Part shown: positions 56,290-64,000 of the stretch, one piece after another
Position numbering within the stretch: the first letter of the stretch is position 1
Layout of the letters: every line of letters begins with the position of its first letter
Source of the DNA: Anthonomus grandis grandis
Taxonomy: Eukaryota; Arthropoda; Insecta; Coleoptera; Curculionidae
DNA length: 64,000 nucleotides
Direction: 5' to 3'
NCBI RefSeq assembly: GCF_022605725.1
Contig: NC_065546.1
Location: 20,146,227 to 20,210,226, forward strand
Notes under the pieces: model-generated
Told to the model about the DNA's origin: nothing
What the model saw: only the letters and a program-made list of their open reading frames with translations
Databases searched by the model: none
Made by a program: the position numbers and the translations under genes

Positions 56290-58227
56290 GAGAGAATTGC
56301 TTGAGCTGCCAAAGTCAGTCAATTAAGTCAAGTCAAAAAAAGCTTTATTATCATAAGATATGGATGTTCTTCACAAAGCTAATATAAATTATCCTAGTTC
56401 AAAAGCTTAATTCTACAGAAATAGTGCTACTTACAAACTATAAAAGTCGGTTTAACATACATACATATATTAGATATAAATAAAAGATATAAAATAACTA
56501 GACAAAAAAACAAAACATAAAATTAAAATAAAATGCGGTAAAATATAATATAAAAAACATAAATATAACTATATAAACAGTGCACATAACATATTATCAG
56601 ACAATTGCAATTGCAAAAGAATTTACTAAAATATTAAAACTTAAAATAAAGAATAGTGAGAACATTAAAAACTATCACAATAAAATTCATTTAAACTATA
56701 ATAGGATCTAACAGCTAGCAATCCACTAACTTTATTTATAAACATTTTGAGCGAAGGAACGGCGGACAAGTTATTTGGTAGATGATTGTAGATCTTAATG
56801 CTTTTGTAAACAATTGACCTTTTCACCAATGTTGAACGAGAGCCATTACACATCCCAACTCAATGGCTCTAATTCTAACAGCAAAACATCCGGATGATAC
56901 CTTCTTTGAAAAATTTATAATATGAGATTTAAAACTCAATTCAGTATCAACCATAACTCTTAAGAATTTAGTCGCAGGCCGAGAGGTAACAGAAATATTA
57001 TGGACGCCTACCTATTCAAGAAATCAAAGCCTTCTATGCTATTTTTATTAACTAAACGTGTCTATTTATGTAACTTAGTTTTTTTCTTCTTATGGGCATA
57101 TTTATCAACCGATTTAAAAAATAATCATATCAAGTTATTGGGAAAAAGAAACCGCATTTCAAAAGTGGTTGTTACCAATAATGTGCTTTTTAGAAAAATA
57201 AAGTAAATGCCAAAATTAATAGTTTGGACATTTTAAATAGGCGTGTAAACGATTTAAGTCATAAGATGCAATGAAAACTATTTTGCCGTGATTACTTGAT
57301 TAAACATTAAAGCTTTCAACGCATTCACAGCACCCTATTTTAAAATTTAAAAAAAAATGATTTTTTCTATGAGTATAAAACAAAAAGTAGCAAATAGAAT
57401 ATCATTGTTTTCAGAATATAATTTTCTACCGAAATACATAATAATATACCAAGTGTCCCCTTTAAAATAAGAAAGTTAGTGTCTCTTCCTGTTAAATCGG
57501 AAGTGATGGAAAACAATAGAATATGTGAAAAAATGCTCTTATAACTATTCTATCGATATAGCAAGATTCATTTGTTTATGTTGAAAAATAAAAAAGTTAT
57601 TAAGTGTTTCCTTTTTTCTGTGTCACCCTGTATACAAATGGCATAAATATTTAACAATTTTGAGGAGATGACACAGAATTCAATGATTTTTTCCTCTAAC
57701 AGATAATCATGCATTAACACAGGTTGAAAACAATTTACAGTTAAAAAACTTTGGTTCGCGAAAATCATGCAGCCACCATGAGCAGATCTAGCTCTGCAGA
57801 ATGAATACAGTATGGTGTAGCCAGGAATACTGATTAACTCGCCCTCTTTAAGCCAGTGCTCAGTTATTAATAGGAGGTTTGGGTATTTACATTTGTCAAT
57901 AAAAAGGTACACTTCACTGATTTTATTTCTAAACGATTGGATATTTAAAAGTAAAAGGGAAAGATAGTTTTTACAAGCTAAGATAATTCACTATTAGATC
58001 TACATGCATTACCTCAAGGTTATTATCATTCTCATCTTCACCTTTCTTGGACTGAGTACTCACATGCACATTTGGGGCCCGCATACATTCTAGGTTATAA
58101 GGTTTCAAGTTGCTCTTTACTAAATTACCAAAAATCAGATTTTTATTGTGATTTCTTGTAAATATTTGAGTGAGCTTATTTTTAAGTGAATTAAGGGTGC
58201 AGTATCCAAGAAAACAAAAATTCCTTG
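56290..58227 (-). mobile_element. LINE in SMG1 intron, 3' segment
   Basis: The minus-strand 3' end lies near AAGTCAAAAAAAGCTTTATT (56334). 56665-56853 encodes SRSTLVKRSIVYKSIKIYNH then LPNNLSAVPSLKMFINKVSG, the typical ORF2 C-terminus of jockey/CR1 LINEs. 57650-57912 encodes LLLITEHWLKEGELISIPGY and RARSAHGGCMIFANQSF, the endonuclease. Most of the RT is deleted. A piece of the CCGGGTGACAC MITE is inserted at 57325-57634. The 5' part continues across the nested element at 61360. Confidence 0.8.
57325..57634. mobile_element. Partial copy of the CCGGGTGACACAGA MITE
   Basis: In reverse orientation to 51312-51738: ACCCTATTTTAAAATTTA, CTATGAGTATAAAACAAAAA, AACTATTCTATCGATATAGC and terminal TTTTTCTGTGTCACCCTGTA. 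One terminal inverted repeat is missing. Confidence 0.8.
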
Positions 58228-58852
58228 TACCGGGTGGCCAACTAAGAATGGACGTCGGCGATATCTCAGGCCCTAATAGTCGTAGCCCCTTGAAAAAAAA
58301 AAATTTGTAATAAAAGTGGCCAAAAAAAATGCTGGAAATTATTCATTGTTCAACCGCTAGAGGGCGCGACAGCTTCTTTAAATCTTAAAATTGCATTTTT
58401 GCCAAAAAAACCGGCAACCTGGTGAAAACGGCACTTCGATATCATTTCTTAAACAAAAGTTATAAAAAAAGTGTCCATTCGAAAATAAAAATGACAAAAA
58501 TGGCGATAAACTCCTATTTGCTTAGACAAACTGAATAAACTCCTTTTATATAAGTATTTTTTTAAACAAACAAACTCATAGTACTCTTTTCGGAAAATCC
58601 GACATACAGGATTGATCGTTATACGTTTTATTTATACAGGGTGTTAACTAAACCAAGTTGACCAAATGGGCCTATTTTGGGAAAAACTGTGCATAGAAAA
58701 AGTTGAGTTAGTAGGCTATGGAAACAAAAGTGGCAGGTAACCATGGAAGCAAAATATGTAAATATTTCAGTTAAATGTCATTTTAGCGTCTCTTCTTGCG
58801 ATTGTTAAAAGCGTTTTTAAGTCTCGCTAATAACATCCAATAGTTTTCTTGT

Positions 58853-59010
58853 TAGTTCGCCGTATTGTGAACTTTGTTTTTCCAGTTTTCCGTGTTGTTC
58901 CAGTTTTTCGTGTTGTGCCAGTTGTTCGTATTGTTCCAGTTTTTCCTGTTTTGTTCCAGTTTTTTGTGTTTTGTTCAAGTTTTTTGTTCCTTAACTTTTT
59001 ATCTCTGTTT
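58853..59010 (+). repeat. Imperfect tandem repeat, unit about 18 bp
   Basis: Repeated GTTGTTCCAGTTTTTCGT-like units (about seven, with TTTTGTTCCAGTT variants) just upstream of the mariner transposase start. It lies inside the element's 5' leader and probably arose by slippage. Confidence 0.8.
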
Positions 59011-59030
59011 TTCGTATTGCTTTGTTTAAC

Positions 59031-60269
59031 AATGCTTTACACAAACGAAGAGGCGTTTGACATAATAGGTACTTATTTTTAATGTATGAGAAATGCCACA
59101 GTTGCTGCAAGGGTGTATGCGCATCAGTATCCTGATAGACGCCATCCTACTGCAAAAGTTTTTCTTCGGATCATACATCGTTTGCGAACGACTGGAAACG
59201 TTCGGCTGCCCGTGTTTCGGAGATAACGCAGGGGACGCACCGAAGACAACATAATAAATGTTTTAGCCTACGTCGAGTTTAATCCTCACTTAAGTAATAG
59301 AACAATAGCGCACGACCTGGGAGTAAATCGAACTACTGTTCAGAATATTCTTAAGGAGTACAGGTAAGCGTTCTTTTGGATATTAATCTTCACTATACGC
59401 GATGAGACTTAATTTTCCTAAGGAGAGTTCATTTTTTGATGATGATGCTTTAAATGTAAAATTAATTAATTTTTACACGAAAAGCACCAGATTGGTCTAT
59501 TTTGTTGAATCAGCAGTCATCATCTTGTTCCAGGTTTCATCCATATCATTTAGTCCTGCATCAAGAATTAAGTGCACAAGATTTTGACCGAAGGCTAGAC
59601 CATTGTCGCTGGCTTTTGGGTATGATTGTAGAGGATCCTCAGGTGCTTTCAAACATATTGTGGACAGATGAGGCTACATTTCACAGCAATGGAGGCGTGA
59701 ATCTCCACAATATTCATTACTGGTCACCAACGAATCCGCACTGTATGCGAGAAGTCCAGCATCAAGGCCGTTGGTCTTTAAATTGTTGGGCAGGAATATT
59801 AGGAGGTCGAATTATCGGCCAATTTTTTTTTAACAACGCACTAAATGGTGCAAATTATTTGCAGTTTTTAAGCGAGGAATTGCCAATTTTATTAGAGGAT
59901 GTGCCACTTGAAATTCGCCAACGAGTGATGTTCCAGCACGGTGGCTGTCCAGCACATTTCGCCCGAAATGTTCGGGAGTTTTTAGATGCTACCTACCCTG
60001 GTAGATGGATAGGATGGGGCGGTACCTTTCCATGGCCGGCTAGATCACCAGACCTAACGTGCCTGGATTTTTATTTATGGGGTCGAGTTAAAGAAATTGT
60101 TTTTGCAACAAGACCTACGACGCGACAAAATATGATTGGCCGGATTAGGGATTGCATGCAGACTCTCTTATTTGCTGAGGTAGAGACTGCAGCTTTGTCT
60201 ACCGAACAAAAGATGTTTCAGTGCATAGAAAATGATGGAATGCATTTTGAACATTTGGGGAGGCACTAA
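59031..60269 (+). pseudogene. DUF4817-type mariner transposase, broken, catalytic Asp lost
   Basis: The N-terminus begins at ATG 59031 (MLYTNEEAFDIIGTYF then a stop) and continues as MRNATVAARVYAHQYPDRRH, PTAKVFLRIIHRLRTTGNVR, the DUF4817 HTH, with another stop at about 59223. A second HTH (NRTIAHDLGVNRTTVQNILK) follows. The core is open at 59502-60269: ILWTDEATFHSNGG (first Asp), NCWAGILGGRIIG, FQHGGCPAHF, where the second Asp (QHDG) is Gly, and SPDLTCLDFYLWGRVK (third Asp), with 36 residues between second and third positions. An Asp-to-Gly change needs one A-to-G transition. The element is dead both by stops and by loss of this residue. Confidence 0.92.
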
Positions 60270-61359
60270 ATAAATTATGTGTATGTTAGTAATTATGTAA
60301 CATATTATTTATTGTACCACCTAAGATTTCTTAAAATTGTATGTAGAATTTAAATACCAAATAACATATTATAGAGTGTTCTATTTAAAATAAGCAAGTT
60401 TTCATCTACATCCGTTATCATCAAAATTGTTAAAAGTGTCAAATTATTTTATTTTTGTATCTTTAATTAACTTTTCTATGGTATGGTATGGTGCCAAATT
60501 TTTAAAACTTTCCTATAGAACAACTATAAACTGTATGCACAGTTTTCCCAAAATAGGCCAATTTGGTCAACTTTATTTAGTTAACACCCTGTAATAAATA
60601 AACGTATAACGATCAATTCTATATCTCGGATTTTCTAAAACACTACTGAGTTTGTTTCTTTTTAAAAATACTTAGTTAATACGAGTTTATTCAGCTTGTG
60701 TAAGCAAATAGTAATTTATGGGCATTTTTATCACTTTTATTTTCGAATGGACACTATTTTGTTAATAAATTTAGTTTAACAAGTGATATCGAAGTACCGT
60801 TTTCACCAGTTTCTTTGGTTCTTCCCCGCTTTTAATGACGTAAAAAAATATATATAGTTGCATTTGAGTTTTTTGAAATAATCCGTCAGAAAGGGTTAGT
60901 CACAAGTCAACGCCCTCTAGCGGATTTTAGGAAAAGTAATTTGAATTTTTTTTTTGGTTGAAAAAATAAGGCAACAATAGACTTAAAAAAAAAATGTTTA
61001 AAAAAAATCGGTCCAGTCACAGCTGATTTTCAGCTGTTTTCTTTATTCAAGCTAAAAACGCCCCCCACCACTTTATTTGACAACTGACAGAAATTTTTGT
61101 ATAAACTTTTTTGTGAGGAAATCTTCCTAGAATATTAATATAATATTTTGAGGTGTCCGTTATTAGAGGTTTTTTGGCAAAAATGCAATTTTAAGATTTA
61201 AAGAAGCTGTCGCGCCCTCTAGCGGTTGACCAATGAACTTCAAAATAATTTCCAGCATTTTTTTTTGGCCACTTTTATTACAATTTTTTTTTTTCAAGGC
61301 GCTACGACTATTAGGGCCTGAGATATCGCCGACGTCCATTCTTAGTTGGCCACCCGGTA

Positions 61360-61900
61360 CACAAAAATTAAATTTTTTCTATATAATTGCCCATTTTGGT
61401 AATAAATGTACTGACTAGATTATTTATGGGAAACCTATCATTATATTTAACAGATAAAACTATAACATTTGTATGACCCATGTGTTTTAGGTGGTTGTCA
61501 TTACCTTTAAATATTGGGAACTTGTTTTTGATTAGGTCATTAGAGCCAGCAATAATTATCACATGATCATCCAATGTAAGTTCTTTGTTAAGTCGAGTAT
61601 ATTTTCAATAACATTACTAAACATAGCATGCGGTTTGATAATAGACTCTATACAAACATCTTTTAAAAGCCTGCTTAACAATTTATCTAAATAGTACTCC
61701 TTCTGGTCACCTAAAATTAAGATTTTTTTCATCTTATTAACAGAGGAAATTTCAGGATACTTGTGGGACCTTCAGTTTGAATATGTACACTTTCACTTTT
61801 TGGTTTCACACTTGATTCACTAAAAAACTTATTATTTATCACCATTCTAAGTCGGTTTATTTCCTCACATCCTGAACGATTTTCTGCTTGAGAATGAGAA
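61360..61900 (-). pseudogene. LINE ORF1 with SGNH-like domain, 5' segment
   Basis: The minus strand reads KKILILGDQKEYYLDKLLSR then LLKDVCIESIIKPHAMFSNV, and after a frameshift DDHVIIIAGSNDLIKNKFPI and HMGHTNVIVLSVKYNDRF. The GDQ and AGSND blocks resemble SGNH-hydrolase blocks I and III, found in ORF1 of CR1/L2-like LINEs. Continues at 58227 after removal of the nested element (FCFLGYCTLNSLKNKL). Confidence 0.72.
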
Positions 61901-62712
61901 TGACCGAATTGAAATCTTTTTAGAATTTTTAATGTTTATTTATTAATGTCACTGGAATAGCTTAGATCTATTGTATTAGTTAAAGCAAATCAAACGAACA
62001 CTTTAACCTACGGCAATTTGATTGGTTTCAATATCAGTCGGTAGATCGCGGTTTACCTAACACACTGTCCAAATTTTAACATTTTTATTGGTTGGGTATT
62101 TCTCGGGTTTTATGCAAACTTTGTTAACAATAATAGATACAGACTTCTCAAGCATGAATCGTAAAATCTAATATACTTTAACATGTTGGTCACAAATTGG
62201 GCTAGTACACCCTCGAAAATATTTTCAGTGTGAACTAGAGCTACAGATTGCTGTAATTTATGTATTAATTAATAGCCTCAATGAAAGACGGTGCCACCTA
62301 AGTCTCTTACCGCAGTGGACGTAAAATGTTGCAAGAAGTAAATTATGACCTTCTTTAGAAGAAAATGATACGGCTTCACGTGAGTGAAGAAAGCTTCACC
62401 GTCCTCAACCCAGAAGGCCAATTCTCAAGGGCTGAAAAACTTTAACTTTTATGCACTACAACCAAAATACGCAAGTACCGTCCTCCGTGCGACAATACTT
62501 AAAAAGGCAATAAGTATATTTCAGTTATATCAGCAAATATTTTATGGTGAATTAATATCTTTTAACTTTCTTTCATAGTACTTAAAAATCTTAATAACTC
62601 AATAGCAAGACAATAAAAATAGGGTTATAAATTATGTATTAAATAAAGAGTTATGACTTATGCAGTAGTGAAAGTTGTAAAAAGTCAAATTTAACATTAA
62701 AAGACAACGTAC
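61901..62712. other. SMG1 intron, nothing recognised
   Basis: Probable 5' remainder of the LINE up to about 62050, then unassigned intron sequence. Confidence 0.4.
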
Positions 62713-63032
62713 CTGATGAAGCCACTTAGGATTCTGGACGAGATCAAGTGAAAGCATGTTTAAAATGCTCTCCTCAGCTGGCAATAATGCTTCGTTATTA
62801 CTCTCTGCATACTCGCAGCTCTGCCGCCATTTTTCATAGCAAGTTAAAAATGACTGGTCATACTTCTTGGTCGTTTCGACGTTTGAGGATCGCAATACTT
62901 CGTGCTGCAATATAACACCGTAAGATTCTAAGATGTTACTGGCGATTTTCTGTTCCAAGTTGAGTTGGGTTTCGCGGTTTTGCACGGCGGTCTCGAAGGC
63001 AGCCAGAATTTCTACTACGTTTGGATTGGCAC
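62713..63032 (-). CDS. SMG1: SMG1 kinase, helical exon
   Basis: 320 nt between acceptor TTTCAG and donor CATCAG|GTACG on the minus strand. After two bases completing a Gly codon it encodes ANPNVVEILAAFETAVQNRE, QLNLEQKIASNILESYGVIL, YEKWRQSCEYAESNNEALLP and LNMLSLDLVQNPKWLHQ, all helical. It ends in phase 0 and joins in frame to 55719-56070 across a 6.6-kb intron full of transposons. Further upstream exons (kinase domain and HEAT repeats) must lie beyond 64000. Confidence 0.88.
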
Positions 63033-64000
63033 CTGAAATATAATGTTATTATCTGAAGATAAAGTAAAGCTGTAGATAGTGAAGCGAAGCAGTCGTAAAC
63101 ATTAAAAATCCGATCCAGTTAAGGTAAGCCTTATATTTTTGCCAGCGGAACTTTTTAAGTTTCCTGTAAATTAAAAAGAGACCATCCATAGGCGAGGTCA
63201 GTGCTATATAATGCTGATTACCCTTATTTCCTTTATTTTCCCATTTTGTCTTTTGTTTTAGCCCATCGGCTGCAACAATAAGTTTGTAATGCTGACTTGC
63301 AGGGCTAAGTTTGCAAATCTTAACCAAACAAAATAGGTACCTGAAAAGTACAGGATATCTTAACTGAATCAAATTCATGTAGGTTCCAGAAGAGAATAAT
63401 GACGACCGACATCAATATATTGCTTTAAAATTTAAAGAGAAGCCTATATTTTAGCCTTTATTTTTTGCTGTCATTTGTACTCCCAAACTGAAACCGTATA
63501 AGATATCTAGCGGGCCTCAGCAAAGAAGTAAAACCATGTACTGTATTAAGAAACATAGACAATGAAATCGATTCCGCGACTTTAACATAGGTACTTAGCA
63601 TACTAAACAACCAGTTTTCACGCGACTTACCATATAAACTTAACTGCGCCATATAAAGCGAGGCTCCGGGTGCAATAAAATTTATAATAGTCAAAAAGGA
63701 GAACTTCAAAAATATTCCCTATTTTTTGTTTTGTCCTACTTAAAATATATTTCTATCTCAATTTATATTAGTAAGACCGTTGCCTAACCTACTCCCTAAT
63801 AATATTACGAAATAATTTGAAAAACCTTGATTTTTATTAATAATTCTTGAATGTTTGTCGATATAGGTAGTTATAAATGGAGAAACGATCTTATCTTAAT
63901 TAATATTTTCTATTAAGCAGTATTTAAATACTGTTACTTTCCATACCGAGGCGTATTTAAGTTAAATATTATAATTTATGAGATTTCAAAACGTCTGAAT
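63033..64000. other. SMG1 intron, nothing recognised
   Basis: Two minus-strand open frames (63049-63378 and 63458-63709) have no homology I recognise and lack convincing splice sites. Treated as intron. Confidence 0.4.

Larger units (their letters stand above)
58637..60591 (+). mobile_element. Mariner element nested at the palindrome centre
   Basis: TIRs of about 62 bp start CAGGGTGTTAACTAAA at 58637 and end with the complement at 60591, flanked by TA (58635-58636, 60592-60593). It carries one plus-strand transposase gene, plus a T-rich imperfect tandem tract at 58853-59010. Confidence 0.92.
58230..61357. mobile_element. Palindromic TA-flanked element hosting a nested mariner
   Basis: The ends are CCGGGTGGCCAACTAAGAAT (58230) and its complement ending 61357, both flanked by TA (58228-58229, 61358-61359). 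The left arm runs 58230-58634 and the right arm about 60594-61357, with about 320 bp extra in the right arm (roughly 60828-61150). Shared blocks include ATGGACGTCGGCGATATCTC, CAACCGCTAGAGGGCGCGAC and CGTATAACGATCAA. The mariner at 58637-60591 occupies the centre of symmetry. Confidence 0.88.

Noticed and set aside
63049..63709. Two minus-strand frames next to an SMG1 exon, considered as further exons
   Set aside because: No convincing splice signals or SMG1-like sequence; treated as intron.
1..64000. CRISPR arrays, rRNA and tRNA genes
   Set aside because: No regularly spaced short repeats, rRNA blocks or tRNA-like cloverleaf with B-box were recognised; the window is eukaryotic.

Overview
This is an AT-rich nuclear window, almost certainly from an insect. 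Three host genes are recognisable: methylosome subunit pICln (minus strand, exons between 11499 and 12178), snurportin-1 (plus strand, 38635-39600) and the C-terminal end of the NMD kinase SMG1 (minus strand, exons between 49818 and 63032). They have insect-like protein sequences, GT-AG introns and AATAAA signals. The dense mix of Tc1/mariner, hAT, pogo, Harbinger and jockey/CR1-like elements fits a repeat-rich insect, possibly a beetle, but the exact order cannot be fixed from sequence alone. No prokaryotic operon, CRISPR array or rRNA was seen.

Left third (1-29 kb). A TIR-bounded transposon of uncertain superfamily (412-2362) is followed by one arm of a 29-kb-spaced inverted repeat (2521-4034). 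Next come a broken pogo transposase with a PHD-like C-terminus (4269-6158) and a mariner with ~350-bp TIRs (7871-9746). The mariner lies in a repeat whose unoccupied copy is inverted at about 17 kb. pICln exons follow, then a short MITE, several decayed non-LTR reverse-transcriptase fragments, a mariner tail, a decayed THAP gene (20209-21943), a further RT fragment with a YADD motif, and a DDE transposon (25340-27984) containing a perfect snap-back duplication.

Middle (28-48 kb). Remnants of mariner, pogo, a GC-rich non-LTR element and Harbinger lie back to back. A TIR MITE pair brackets the second arm of the long inverted repeat. A nearly intact hAT element (34863-38373) with a perfect 8-bp target duplication sits 262 bp upstream of the snurportin-1 start codon. 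A minus-strand jockey-like retrotransposon (about 40740-44360), a fold-back element with a 24-bp palindrome, and an inverted-repeat element carrying hammerhead-ribozyme-like cores follow.

Right third (49.5-64 kb). Four SMG1 exons join in frame and end in the FATC tail. Their introns (5.6 and 6.6 kb) hold MITEs, mariner and RTE-like remnants, and a minus-strand LINE with an SGNH-like ORF1. That LINE is split by a palindromic TA-flanked element, itself interrupted at its centre of symmetry by a mariner.

Functionally, pICln and snurportin-1 both act in Sm-class snRNP biogenesis (Sm assembly, nuclear import) and SMG1 acts in mRNA surveillance. That they share an RNA theme may be chance. Most of the rest is transposon history: every transposase CDS shows at least one lesion, the hAT being the least damaged.
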